Position numbers and translations under genes: made by a program
The notes under the pieces: generated by a model
The model's input: only the letters and a program-made list of their open reading frames with translations
Databases searched by the model: none
What the model was told of the DNA's origin: nothing
Source: UMGS172 sp045546915
GTDB taxonomy: Bacteria; Bacillota; Clostridia; Oscillospirales; Acutalibacteraceae
Direction of reading: 5' to 3'
NCBI GenBank assembly: GCA_045546915.1
Contig: JAZQDU010000018.1
Coordinates: 87,029 to 151,028, forward strand
DNA: 64,000 nt
In this document: piece by piece, positions 1 to 7,864 of the stretch
Layout of the letters: every line of letters starts with the position of its first letter
Numbering within the stretch: position 1 is the stretch's first letter

Positions 1-556
1 CATAAGAATTGCTATACCCATTTTTAGTAATTTTCCCATCAAACACAGACTTAATAGGCTCACCGTTTTTTGCACCTATATCCATTCCGCCGTGCATTGT
101 GTATTTACCTGAAATAGGGTGCGTTCTGTACCCGTATTCTGAAGTAACTTGCCCCGAAACAGGCCATATAATAGAGTTTACGGTTGAATTCGAAACTGCA
201 CTTACCTTTTCGGTATCTTCCTTAGAAAGATATCCTTTGACCGATGATTCTATCTCCTCATCCGACTCGTAAAACAGGTCATCCTCAAAAGATTCTTCAT
301 CGGGTATTTCATATATCGTTTCAGTATGTTCAGCATTATTATCGCCGACGTTTGCCGACAACACCTCGGTAGCGGTCGTAATATCATTGAACTTTTCGCG
401 GTACCATCGACTTATCTCAATATAAATATCTCCGCCAAAAATTCTTAAAAATACTGCCGTAACCAAAATTATAACTATAAATATTACCTGTAAAAGCAGT
501 ATATTAAATCTATTCTCAATGCTCCGTTTTTTTGTATCAGAATAAAAATTCTGCAT
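1..556 (-). CDS. M23-family metallopeptidase, C-terminus beyond window edge
   Basis: A membrane-anchored LytM/M23 zinc endopeptidase is read from an ATG at 556, preceded by the ribosome binding site AAGGGGGAG, and it runs off the left edge after 185 codons. Residues 18-38 form one membrane segment. An acidic linker follows (about 70-125), then the start of the M23 domain with GYRTHPISG (142-150) and the zinc-ligand motif HGGMD (155-159). M23 enzymes cut peptide cross-bridges of peptidoglycan, and both visible ligands are intact. One transmembrane helix plus an extracytoplasmic M23 domain is also the layout of SpoIIQ, the forespore partner of SpoIIIAH, and spoIIIAH lies 3.5 kb away. That identity is only a possibility because the catalytic C-terminus is missing from view. 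Confidence 0.85.
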   Translation of the reverse strand, partial: MQNFYSDTKKRSIENRFNILLLQVIFIVIILVTAVFLRIFGGDIYIEISRWYREKFNDITTATEVLSANVGDNNAEHTETIYEIPDEESFEDDLFYESDEEIESSVKGYLSKEDTEKVSAVSNSTVNSIIWPVSGQVTSEYGYRTHPISGKYTMHGGMDIGAKNGEPIKSVFDGKITKNGYSNSY

Positions 557-650
557 ATAAACTCCCCCTTTTAGGTTCTATAAATTTATATGCAGACAAG
601 TTAACCGTAATTACGGAACTATTAAATTTAGCGGATACAACAACTAAAAA

Positions 651-1160
651 TCATTTTCTTTTATTTGTTTTGCACTTTTTTTGATTATTAAATCTAATAA
701 CCTTAAATGCTACAATAATTGTTGCAAAAAACAACGGTAAAATTAAAAAAAGCGACCATACATATGTTAACTCACAAAAGCCGTAAAGCGGAGCAAAAAG
801 TGAAAAAGTAATTAAATAAAGAATATAAACATTATTATTAGCATTGGTAGCAAGAATTGCAAGACAAATAACTGCAAAAACTGTTATCAGCTGATAAAGA
901 AGCGGCATTAATATAAGTAATACACTTTTTAACCTATATGCCAAAACAACTGTCACCAACAAAAGCAAAGCAAATAAGCAAGACAAAACGTAATACACAG
1001 TAGGCAAAGAAAAGTTAACTGCTAATTGTGCGCCAACACCTAAAATACTTTTTCCAAGCGCGGACCAAAAACTGAAAATTGTAGAAACAAATCCGAAAAT
1101 TAAAAGCAAAACCAAAATAATGCTTATTGGTTTACTCTTGTTACTATTTAAATTATCCAT
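651..1160 (-). CDS. Hypothetical polytopic membrane protein
   Basis: I do not recognise this 169-residue protein. It has a short charged N-terminus (MDNLNSNKSKP), four to five hydrophobic helices covering most of its length, and a strongly basic tail (NNQKKCKTNKRK), so the C-terminus is probably cytoplasmic. The start is supported by AAAAGGTGATTTAATG. It begins 15 bases after the dut stop on the same strand, so the two are probably co-transcribed, but nothing links it functionally to nucleotide metabolism. Confidence 0.7.
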   Translation of the reverse strand: MDNLNSNKSKPISIILVLLLIFGFVSTIFSFWSALGKSILGVGAQLAVNFSLPTVYYVLSCLFALLLLVTVVLAYRLKSVLLILMPLLYQLITVFAVICLAILATNANNNVYILYLITFSLFAPLYGFCELTYVWSLFLILPLFFATIIVAFKVIRFNNQKKCKTNKRK

Positions 1161-1174
1161 TAAATCACCTTTTA

Positions 1175-1615
1175 CTAATTATTACCGGTCGAACCAAAAC
1201 CGCCATCGTTACGCTCGGTCAAGTCAAGTTCATCAACAACACAAATCTCAGGCACAATAACAGGAGCAATAACAAGTTGAGCAATACGCTCACCGTTTTT
1301 AATAGTATACGGTACGTCAGACTGATTAATTAATCCAACCTTAATCTCGCCTCTGTAATCACTGTCAATAACACCAACACAGTTAGCAAGCGTAATACCC
1401 TGCTTAATAGAAAGACCGCTTCTGGCATATATATAAGCAACGAAATTGTTAGATTCGAGTGCTATTGCAAGCCCCGTCGGTATAAGTGCACGCTCACCGG
1501 GATTTAAAACTATATCATTTTCAATCAACGCCCTTAAATCCATACCCGCACTGCCGTTAGTAGCCATTTTAGGTATAACGGCTAAATCGTTAACTTTTTT
1601 TATTTTAAGCACCAT
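1175..1615 (-). CDS. dut: dUTP diphosphatase (dUTPase)
   Basis: Hydrolyses dUTP to dUMP and diphosphate, keeping uracil out of DNA and feeding thymidylate synthesis. The 146 residues match the usual length of trimeric dUTPases and all five family motifs are visible in order: AGMDLRA (24-30), ARSGLS with the usual Pro replaced by Ala, GVIDSDYRGEI, GERIAQLVI, and the C-terminal glycine-rich arm RNDGGFGSTG. Asp in motif III is the general base of the family. The ATG follows AAAGGTGATATT. Its neighbour downstream is an unknown membrane protein. Cytoplasmic. Confidence 0.97.
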   Translation of the reverse strand: MVLKIKKVNDLAVIPKMATNGSAGMDLRALIENDIVLNPGERALIPTGLAIALESNNFVAYIYARSGLSIKQGITLANCVGVIDSDYRGEIKVGLINQSDVPYTIKNGERIAQLVIAPVIVPEICVVDELDLTERNDGGFGSTGNN

Positions 1616-1707
1616 AATATCACCTTTATTATGTATTTATCGTATTATACAACAATTTCTTAAATTATTCAACCGCATTATTTGAAAAACTTTACAAAGA
1701 AAAATCG

Positions 1708-1736
1708 TTGAAAAACTGATATGTTTGTGGTAAAAT
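1708..1736 (+). promoter_or_regulatory. SigA-type promoter of degV
   Basis: TTGAAA at 1708-1713 and TAAAAT at 1731-1736 are separated by 17 bases, about 30 bases ahead of the degV start. Seen by eye; no transcript data. Confidence 0.7.
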
Positions 1737-1766
1737 AACACTAAGGATGAATTTTGGAGGTATCAT

Positions 1767-2627
1767 ATGGAACAAAGAAAGACTATGATTTTTAGTGACA
1801 GTACGTGTGATTTGGCACCTGAAATGGTCAAGGCACGTGATATTAGAATCAGTCCCCTTACCGTTGTTTTTGGTGACGAAAGCCATTCTGACGGCATTGA
1901 CGTTACACCTGACGATGTTTATGAATACTATAAAACAAGTGGTCAACTTGCAAAAACAACTGCTACAAACATGGCTGAGCATATTGATTTTATTAATGCA
2001 AACCTTGTTGACGGCAAAGAGGCTGTGTATTTTACCATTAGTTCTGAAATGTCGACTACATACAACAACGCACGTATGGCAGCCGAGGAATTTGATAATT
2101 TATATGTAATAGACAGCCAAAACCTTTCAACTGGCATCGGGCTTATGGTGCTTTATGCTGCCGACCTTGCAGACCAAGGTAAATCTGCAAAAGAAATTTA
2201 TGATGCTGTAATGGATATACGTGACAAGGTAGACGCTTCCTTTGTTGTTGATACACTTGAATATTTACACAAAGGCGGACGTTGCTCTTCTATCGCGGCT
2301 TTAGGCGCTAATCTTTTAAAACTTCGTCCTATGATTCAGGTTAAAGACGGCAAAATGTCGGTTGTTAAAAAATACCGCGGTAAAATGTCCGATGTTTTAA
2401 AACAATACGCTGAAGAACGCATTAATTTAGATAACGGTATTAAAAGCGACCGAATTTTTGTAACTCATTCGGGCGGATGCGAACAAATAGCCGATGAACT
2501 AAAGGCAATGATAAGCGAAAAATATCCCGACAAAGAAATCCTGATTTCGCGTGCAGGTTGCACCGTTTCAACGCACTGTGGACCCGGAACGCTCGGTGTT
2601 CTTATGATAAGAGAAAATGCAATCTAA
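1767..2627 (+). CDS. DegV family fatty-acid-binding protein
   Basis: A 286-residue DegV-fold protein, the full family length. DegV proteins bind a single fatty acid between two domains, and some (FakB) present it to the kinase FakA for phospholipid synthesis. Visible signatures are the N-terminal DSTCDL, the KTTATN loop near residue 58 (equivalent of the conserved TSQPS-type ligand loop), the SSEMSTT segment, the HKGGRCSS motif near 170 and the C-terminal GPGTLGV segment. GGAGGTATCATATG gives a clear start. It is monocistronic: its own promoter lies upstream and a bidirectional terminator is shared with the convergent MscS gene. No fakA is present in this window, so a FakB role is inference. 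Confidence 0.93.
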   Translation: MEQRKTMIFSDSTCDLAPEMVKARDIRISPLTVVFGDESHSDGIDVTPDDVYEYYKTSGQLAKTTATNMAEHIDFINANLVDGKEAVYFTISSEMSTTYNNARMAAEEFDNLYVIDSQNLSTGIGLMVLYAADLADQGKSAKEIYDAVMDIRDKVDASFVVDTLEYLHKGGRCSSIAALGANLLKLRPMIQVKDGKMSVVKKYRGKMSDVLKQYAEERINLDNGIKSDRIFVTHSGGCEQIADELKAMISEKYPDKEILISRAGCTVSTHCGPGTLGVLMIRENAI

Positions 2628-2642
2628 CTAACTAAACAAAAA

Positions 2643-2669
2643 AAGCAGTGGGCTCCCACTGCTTTTTTT
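2643..2669. terminator. Bidirectional terminator between degV and mscS
   Basis: A 10-bp perfect stem AAGCAGTGGG/CCCACTGCTT with a two-base loop, flanked by A-runs on one side and T-runs on the other, so it can stop both convergent genes. Confidence 0.9.
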
Positions 2670-3486
2670 AATTTTTATTAACAATATGAACATCAAGTTG
2701 ATTATGCGGTATTTCAATACCGTTTTTATCAAATTCACGTTTGATGTTTTCAAGCAAATCAAAATGCAAAGCCCAATAATCGCCGGCCTTACACCAAACT
2801 CTAAGTGTAATAACAACCGAACTGTCGGTATGCTCAGCCACCCTAACAAAAGGTTCAGGTTCTTTAAATGACAAAGAGTGTGCCAAAATAGTATCCAAAA
2901 TCACCCTTTTGGCAAGTTCAACATCACTATCATAACTAATACCGAACTTTAACTCCAAACGTCTTTTATCCTCTTTAGAATAATCAACGATAGTTTTGTT
3001 TACAAGTTGACCGTTAGGGATTACAATACGACGGTTATCAGGTGTTAAGAGCGTTGTATGAACAATATCTATTTTAAGCACATTACCGCCCGAAACACAA
3101 CCATCCACATCAATAAAATCGCCAGTTGAAAAAGGTTGACTGATAAGCATAACAATACCTGCAGCGATATTACTTAAACTATCTTTCAAAGCCAACGCAA
3201 CAGCCACAGCACCGGCAGAAAAAGCCGCAACAAGGCCTGTTATTGAAACACCTATATTGGCTAAGGCAGTAAGAAATATAACCACCTTAACGCAAAGGCT
3301 GACGACAGTCACAATAAAGCCGATTAGCGACTGGTCAAGGTCGGTTTTATTAAGGTGTTTTTTGACAATTCTCTTCAAAATTTTAGCAATGAAAAAACCG
3401 ATTATTACTATAACAACCGAGCCTATAATTTTAGGAAGATAATTAACCGAAAAACTTTTTAAAATATCCAAAATTTTATCTAACAT
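2668..3486 (-). CDS. Small-conductance mechanosensitive channel (MscS family)
   Basis: Opens under membrane tension to release solutes on osmotic downshock. The 272 residues are typical of minimal MscS channels: three N-terminal helices (about 18-38, 58-80, 84-105), with the third forming the glycine/alanine-rich pore lining (AAFSAGAVAVALALKDSLSN), then the beta domain (GDFIDVDG, VVIPNGQLVN-type segment IVIPNGQLVN) and the mixed alpha/beta cytoplasmic cage. The ATG follows GCGGAGAACATAA. The 5 prime leader contains the unassigned hairpin element at 3542-3602. Confidence 0.93.
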   Translation of the reverse strand: MLDKILDILKSFSVNYLPKIIGSVVIVIIGFFIAKILKRIVKKHLNKTDLDQSLIGFIVTVVSLCVKVVIFLTALANIGVSITGLVAAFSAGAVAVALALKDSLSNIAAGIVMLISQPFSTGDFIDVDGCVSGGNVLKIDIVHTTLLTPDNRRIVIPNGQLVNKTIVDYSKEDKRRLELKFGISYDSDVELAKRVILDTILAHSLSFKEPEPFVRVAEHTDSSVVITLRVWCKAGDYWALHFDLLENIKREFDKNGIEIPHNQLDVHIVNKN

Positions 3487-3541
3487 TTATGTTCTCCGCA
3501 AAATGACGCACTAATAATAATTTAAAGCATAATATATGTGC

Positions 3542-3602
3542 AGGGGAACAACGGCGACAACCGCGGTAAGTCCTAAGAATAACCGACCTACTCCCCTTTT
3601 TT
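3542..3602. other. Unassigned GGGGA/TCCCC hairpin element upstream of mscS
   Basis: GGGGA (3543-3547) pairs with TCCCC (3592-3596) around about 44 bases that contain smaller complementary pieces (CGG/CCG and GGT/ACC), and six T residues follow on the plus strand. On the minus strand the element begins GGGGAGTAGG and lies in the leader of mscS, directly after the asp23 hairpin. It could be a small RNA ending in a terminator on the plus strand or a leader structure on the minus strand. No known riboswitch family was recognised. Confidence 0.35.
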
Positions 3603-3609
3603 AATATAT

Positions 3610-3637
3610 ACGGCAGTCGGTATTAATCGACTGCCGT
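3610..3637. terminator. Hairpin after the asp23 gene, probable terminator
   Basis: A 10-bp perfect stem ACGGCAGTCG/CGACTGCCGT with an 8-base loop immediately after the Asp23 stop codon. The T-run is poor on the minus strand (TATATATT), so termination strength is uncertain. Confidence 0.55.
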
Positions 3638-3642
3638 AAATT

Positions 3643-3999
3643 TTATTCTTCAACTACACAAAGGTCCTCAACATGAACATTAACACGGGCAACAGCATTG
3701 CCGGTCATGGTCTGAACCTTATCCTTAACAGTTTTTTGAATATTTTCAGCAACTACTTTAAGTTTTGCCGAATCGTTAATCTTAACAAAAATATCAAACA
3801 TCAAAGCGCCGTTATCAACCACGATACCAACCGAATTTGAATGTTTAGTTCTGGCACCGCTCATAACGCTTTTAACGTTTTTAAGTTCAACCGGTCTTTT
3901 GCCAAGTTCAGCAACACCTTCAACCTCTAATGTTGCCATGGCGACAATTTTAGCAATAGCCTCGTTATTGATAGCAAGACTGCTTTTTTTATTAGTCAT
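3643..3999 (-). CDS. Asp23/Gls24 family envelope stress protein
   Basis: A 118-residue Asp23-domain protein. The family is abundant in Firmicutes and associated with the cell envelope and alkaline or general stress; its biochemical role is not settled. The IAKIVAMATLEVEGVAEL segment near the N-terminus, the central VDNGALMFDIFVKI strand and the C-terminal VARVNVHVEDLCV strand are characteristic. Start supported by AACGGAGGTTTAATT. It follows spoIIIAH on the same strand after an 87-base gap, an arrangement common in Clostridia, but it is probably transcribed separately. Confidence 0.9.
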   Translation of the reverse strand: MTNKKSSLAINNEAIAKIVAMATLEVEGVAELGKRPVELKNVKSVMSGARTKHSNSVGIVVDNGALMFDIFVKINDSAKLKVVAENIQKTVKDKVQTMTGNAVARVNVHVEDLCVVEE

Positions 4000-4086
4000 A
4001 ATTAAACCTCCGTTTAGTATAATAACCGAAAAATAAAGAAATTCCCTTTATTTTCTTTATTATACCACATTTTATTTGTTTCGCAA

Positions 4087-4635
4087 CTATTTTACTGTTA
4101 TTATTTTAATTTTTTCCAAATCAATATTAATTTGTGAGGTTACAGCGTCCTGAATTTGCAATGTCTGACTGCTTAAAAGGGTATCTGCAACTACAATAAC
4201 GGTTACATTTTCATCAGAAATAATAACAAGTGCATCATTAAACCCTTTAGATTTTATTAAGGTTTCGATATCTACCTCTTTTAAAGACCATTCGGATAAC
4301 TTTGTATATGTTTTCATTGCTTCTTTCTTTGTTGCATCGTCAGCATCAGTTCCGTCAAGCATTTGCTTCATGTCTGCCAATGATTTCTCTCTTATTTGAT
4401 TTCTCTCAATACGTGAGTTGCTTATTTCTTTAGCGCCTGCCGACGTCTGAACTGCAACACCTAAATTGTCATCACTTAAAAATTGACTGTTGTCAAATGA
4501 ACTGTTGCCGGTTTGGTCACTCAATCCGTTTTCAAGAGAAGAAAACCTCATATTAAGCCATACCGCTGCCGCAAGACACACCACCAATAACGACATTACA
4601 ATCTGCCTCTTACCAAAAACCTTGCCCTTTTTCAT
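4087..4635 (-). CDS. spoIIIAH: Stage III sporulation protein SpoIIIAH
   Basis: Mother-cell component of the channel linking mother cell and forespore during engulfment; in Bacillus it binds forespore SpoIIQ across the intermembrane space. The 182 residues have a basic N-terminus, one membrane helix (about 12-26), a Ser/Asn/Gln-rich linker and a C-terminal ring-forming domain related to YscJ/FliF, ending in QIQDAVTSQINIDLEKIKI. An in-frame TTG 18 bases upstream at 4653 was rejected: TTGAAAGGATGG is itself the ribosome binding site for the ATG at 4635. Last gene of the spoIIIA operon. Confidence 0.93.
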   Translation of the reverse strand: MKKGKVFGKRQIVMSLLVVCLAAAVWLNMRFSSLENGLSDQTGNSSFDNSQFLSDDNLGVAVQTSAGAKEISNSRIERNQIREKSLADMKQMLDGTDADDATKKEAMKTYTKLSEWSLKEVDIETLIKSKGFNDALVIISDENVTVIVVADTLLSSQTLQIQDAVTSQINIDLEKIKIITVK

Positions 4636-4649
4636 AAAATACCATCCTT

Positions 4650-5213
4650 TCAATTTTTTGACCTGCCAATTACGCAGATATTATTTTCATCAACATCAAG
4701 CACCGATTTTACCGCTAATTTTACCGCAGTTGACACCGTTTCGGTCTGACCGCTGTCGCATACCACAACAACACCTCTGACCTTTGGCATCTTTTCGGTT
4801 ATAAGTAATGCATTTTCATTGCCGTCCGAATCCTTTACAATAACGTATGTTTTTTGATTTGAATCACTCTGTTCAGTTCTGTATGCAGAATGGTCATTTT
4901 TTATTTCAGCACCGGTTTTTAGTTCATCTGCATATACATATTCAACTCCACTGTTAAGCGTAACCATAACCGATACCTTAGTTCCCGACAGCATGTCGGA
5001 CAAAATGTTTTCTAATCTGTCTTCAAGTTCATCTAAATACGAAGAAGTTGTATAGTTACTTTGAGAAACTGTTTGAACGGGTTCTTGTTGCTTTGGTTTA
5101 TCGGTAAAAGTTGATACAAGAACAAGCAACAGCCCAACAATTCCTAAAACTATTAAAACACTGCTTTTTGAACGCGGTATTTTAAATTTTTCATAGATTC
5201 TTTTAATATCCAT
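4650..5213 (-). CDS. spoIIIAG: Stage III sporulation protein SpoIIIAG
   Basis: A 187-residue subunit of the SpoIIIA feeding-tube complex. In the family, SpoIIIAG forms a large ring in the intermembrane space. Visible are a basic N-terminus, one transmembrane helix (about 18-38), a linker with low-complexity Gln/Ser, and a periplasmic-type domain whose middle (VSVMVTLNSGVEYVYADE) and end (KLAVKSVLDVDENNICVIGR) carry the ring-building motif. Four bases separate it from spoIIIAF, and its stop lies just ahead of spoIIIAH, consistent with one transcript. Confidence 0.93.
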   Translation of the reverse strand: MDIKRIYEKFKIPRSKSSVLIVLGIVGLLLVLVSTFTDKPKQQEPVQTVSQSNYTTSSYLDELEDRLENILSDMLSGTKVSVMVTLNSGVEYVYADELKTGAEIKNDHSAYRTEQSDSNQKTYVIVKDSDGNENALLITEKMPKVRGVVVVCDSGQTETVSTAVKLAVKSVLDVDENNICVIGRSKN

Positions 5214-5216
5214 TAA

Positions 5217-5681
5217 CTAACCTTCGCTTTCTGAAAACTGGGCATTTAAGCCTAAACTTTCTACAGCATTTGAGATATTTTGAATATCTTGTTCGTGACA
5301 CCTTATAATTACCCCATTTATTGATATGTCACCGTCGGACGAAATATCCGTTATTACATTAATTGAAAAATCCTCATCAGTTATTGCTTTAATTTTTTCG
5401 TACAAAAGATTTTCAACCGACTGCTTTACAACGCTTTCTTCTAAATTTAACAGTTCTTCTGAAATTTCCTCAGTATTAAAATCGGTTGAGTTGTATAAAA
5501 AAACATCATTAAATTTAAAGTTCAATCCCTTTAACGACAAAACAACCGACGCTATCATAGATATAGTAACAGCCGATGTAAAACTTTTTTTCATACTGCC
5601 GTCAGGTACTAATAAACATAAAATTCCATGAAGTATCAAAGTAATACATATAACCGTAACAACCATTTTAATTTCCGTCAT
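5217..5681 (-). CDS. spoIIIAF: Stage III sporulation protein SpoIIIAF
   Basis: A 154-residue SpoIIIA membrane subunit. Two hydrophobic helices at the N-terminus (about 8-27 and 34-50, the second followed by LKGLNFKFNDVF) precede a soluble acidic domain ending in a short ring-building-like fold (INGVIIRCHEQDIQNISNA). Its position between spoIIIAE and spoIIIAG in an unbroken operon fixes the identity more firmly than the sequence alone. Confidence 0.9.
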   Translation of the reverse strand: MTEIKMVVTVICITLILHGILCLLVPDGSMKKSFTSAVTISMIASVVLSLKGLNFKFNDVFLYNSTDFNTEEISEELLNLEESVVKQSVENLLYEKIKAITDEDFSINVITDISSDGDISINGVIIRCHEQDIQNISNAVESLGLNAQFSESEG

Positions 5682-5682
5682 A

Positions 5683-6792
5683 TTAAACCACCGTAACTAT
5701 CCCAATGGATATTATAAATAAGGCAAAAACTAAAATCGACAAGCCCAATAGAAGAGCAAAACATTGGTCAACCGATTTAATTAAAATAGCAGTTTCTTTT
5801 AGATTCAACATTTCAGATAACGAGTGTGTTATACCCAACACCATTCGCCAGACAATAAGTTCAATAAGTATTGGTAAAAGAATAAAAGCAACCGCCAAAA
5901 CAGCGTAAAGAGCAACTGAAGAATTAAGCAACTGCAAAGAACCTCTAACTGTATTAAATGCCTCGCTTACAACATTTCCAACAACCGGCACAGCACTCCC
6001 CAAGACAAATTTTGCAGTCTTAGAATAAAGATTATCTGCAGGACTATTGATAGCAGTTTGAATTGACAATATACATAAAAACACCGTGCAAATAAAGGTC
6101 AGTGTCCAGGTTGAAATCTTTTTTATTGTCGAAGCAACGGCAGGCGGTGTTAAGTTGTGAGATAATGAAGAGCTAATACCTACTGCTAACTGCATACTAG
6201 ACAGAGGGACCACAAAATATGAGCATATCATAGTTACTGTTTGCACAGCAATAGTCATGACGCTAACAAACCCCGCCGATGTAAGTGGCTTACCTTTTAC
6301 AGCAATCAAAACCGCCATTACAGGAACAAACGCAAGCATGAAAGTACCCGAAGAAGATATAGCATCCGAAATACCCACCGCAATTGAAACTGCGGGAAAC
6401 ACAGCAACGGCTGATACACTGATATTTGTCACAAAATGCAACATTTTATTGTCATATGTACTGCCGAGTGCTGACGAAAACAGTATTAAACATAAAATCA
6501 AAATTCCTGTTTTAAGCGGTGTTTTTATATTGTTTTTTAAAAAATCTGCTAATATACTAAATACATTTTTAACATTTAAGTTTTCCTTTACCGAATTGTG
6601 TGGATTATCTAAATCAAACAATTCCATATAATCATCAATATCTTGAGGTAAATAATCATTCAGGCGGTCAGCACCGCTTTGCTCAAAAAAATTTTGATAA
6701 ATATCGTCGGGCGATACTTCTTCGGCGTAACATTTGGTACTGCATAAGCCAAAAAGTATAAATATTATTAAAATTAAATATGATTTTTTCAT
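5683..6792 (-). CDS. spoIIIAE: Stage III sporulation protein SpoIIIAE
   Basis: A 369-residue polytopic membrane protein of the SpoIIIA complex. It has a cleavable-looking signal (residues 1-23, ending CYAEE), a soluble segment of about 70 residues, then six to seven transmembrane helices in the last 270 residues, with the Ser/Gly-rich conserved stretch GISDAISSSGTFMLAFVPVM. Its start overlaps the spoIIIAD stop as ATGA, so translation is probably coupled. Length and helix count match the family. Confidence 0.93.
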   Translation of the reverse strand: MKKSYLILIIFILFGLCSTKCYAEEVSPDDIYQNFFEQSGADRLNDYLPQDIDDYMELFDLDNPHNSVKENLNVKNVFSILADFLKNNIKTPLKTGILILCLILFSSALGSTYDNKMLHFVTNISVSAVAVFPAVSIAVGISDAISSSGTFMLAFVPVMAVLIAVKGKPLTSAGFVSVMTIAVQTVTMICSYFVVPLSSMQLAVGISSSLSHNLTPPAVASTIKKISTWTLTFICTVFLCILSIQTAINSPADNLYSKTAKFVLGSAVPVVGNVVSEAFNTVRGSLQLLNSSVALYAVLAVAFILLPILIELIVWRMVLGITHSLSEMLNLKETAILIKSVDQCFALLLGLSILVFALFIISIGIVTVV

Positions 6793-7178
6793 CCTATTAA
6801 TTCCACAACCGTTTCGACGATGCTTTCAATTAATGGCAAAGTCATCAATACAATAAGTATTTTACCAAATGTTTCTAATTTTACCGCCAATGCAGTTTGA
6901 CCGGCATCCTTACAAAGGTTTGATGCAAAGTTTGATATGTAGCAAATACCCATTAATTTAAAGCAAAAGGTTATAATTTCAGAATTTATGATATCGGTGT
7001 TGAAGATTTGTTCTATACGTTGCTTAAGTAAATATATTCCGCTTAAAGATGTTACTGCTATTACTGCTAAACCTACGATTTGAACAATAAGCGCATATTC
7101 CGGTTTTATCCCTTTTAATACAAGCGTAAAAACCACAGTTAATATCGCAATCCCAACAACTGTCCATATATTACTCAT
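6789..7178 (-). CDS. spoIIIAD: Stage III sporulation protein SpoIIIAD
   Basis: A 129-residue membrane protein with four hydrophobic helices and the family stretch CFKLMGICYISNFASNLCKDAGQTALA. Its start overlaps the end of spoIIIAC and its end overlaps spoIIIAE, both as ATGA-type junctions. SpoIIIAC and SpoIIIAD share a common membrane fold and are assumed to sit in the mother-cell membrane part of the complex. Confidence 0.92.
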   Translation of the reverse strand: MSNIWTVVGIAILTVVFTLVLKGIKPEYALIVQIVGLAVIAVTSLSGIYLLKQRIEQIFNTDIINSEIITFCFKLMGICYISNFASNLCKDAGQTALAVKLETFGKILIVLMTLPLIESIVETVVELIG

Positions 7179-7369
7179 AAATCAAAAACCGATTTAATAA
7201 GTTCAAACAAATTACCGATTTCGGTTACAACCATAATTAGCACAACAATAAGACCGGCAAGTGTTGTAAGCATGGCTTGCTCTTCCCTTCCTGACCTTAC
7301 TAAAAGTTGATGCAAAACCGAAACAATAATTCCGATTCCCGCTACCTGAAATATAAAATTAACGTCCAT
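7175..7369 (-). CDS. spoIIIAC: Stage III sporulation protein SpoIIIAC
   Basis: A 64-residue protein of two transmembrane helices with the typical VLHQLLVRSGREEQAML turn between them. Both length and sequence match SpoIIIAC. The ATG is preceded by GCGGAGAAGTTATT. It is the shortest gene of the spoIIIA operon and is translationally coupled to spoIIIAD. Confidence 0.92.
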   Translation of the reverse strand: MDVNFIFQVAGIGIIVSVLHQLLVRSGREEQAMLTTLAGLIVVLIMVVTEIGNLFELIKSVFDL

Positions 7370-7384
7370 AATAACTTCTCCGCA

Positions 7385-7864
7385 TCAGATAATTAAGATA
7401 AACAGTGCAAGACCGCCAAATATAAACAGCGTTCTAAAAAGTTTGCCGTTATCACTTAACTTTAATTTAGCATCATCATACAAATTAGAAAAAACATCAA
7501 AAAAATAATCACAATGCGTTTTTTGACCTTCTATATCACTGCTACCTAATTTTTCAATAAAACCGATTAATGCTTTTATGTCGCCTTCATCTAACGGTAA
7601 GTTTTTAAAAAGTCTTTCAAGGAAATTTTTATCCATAATATTCTCTCTGTTAATTTTTTTAAAAAACAATAGTTCTTTATCTTCACAATCGTCAAATATG
7701 GTAAAAATATTGCTTCCACCAAAACGCATTTTATCGTTGCAGTTAACTATAAACCTTTTTATTGCCTCAAGATACCTTACTCTTTGTTTTAAACCTTCGC
7801 AATAAATAAACCCAATCGATGAAACCGCAAGACAAATTAATAACGAACCTACAAGTTTTAACAT
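7385..7864 (-). CDS. spoIIIAB: Stage III sporulation protein SpoIIIAB
   Basis: A 159-residue protein with a hydrophobic helix at each end (about 4-23 and 142-159) and a soluble helical middle, the layout of SpoIIIAB, which resembles part of a type II secretion F-protein. It is predicted to work with the ATPase SpoIIIAA. Its start overlaps the 3 prime end of spoIIIAA by seven bases. Confidence 0.9.
   Translation of the reverse strand: MLKLVGSLLICLAVSSIGFIYCEGLKQRVRYLEAIKRFIVNCNDKMRFGGSNIFTIFDDCEDKELLFFKKINRENIMDKNFLERLFKNLPLDEGDIKALIGFIEKLGSSDIEGQKTHCDYFFDVFSNLYDDAKLKLSDNGKLFRTLFIFGGLALFILII

Noticed and set aside
9..272. An 87-codon plus-strand open frame at the left edge
   Set aside because: It is the shadow of the M23 peptidase on the opposite strand.
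3542..3602. yybP-ykoY manganese riboswitch
   Set aside because: Only the first bases (GGGGAGTAG) match. The 3 prime side pairs as GGGGA/TCCCC, and the conserved CCTTTACC-type end is missing.
4636..4653. TTG start for SpoIIIAH at 4653
   Set aside because: The first codons TTG AAA GGA TGG are the ribosome binding site of the ATG at 4635.
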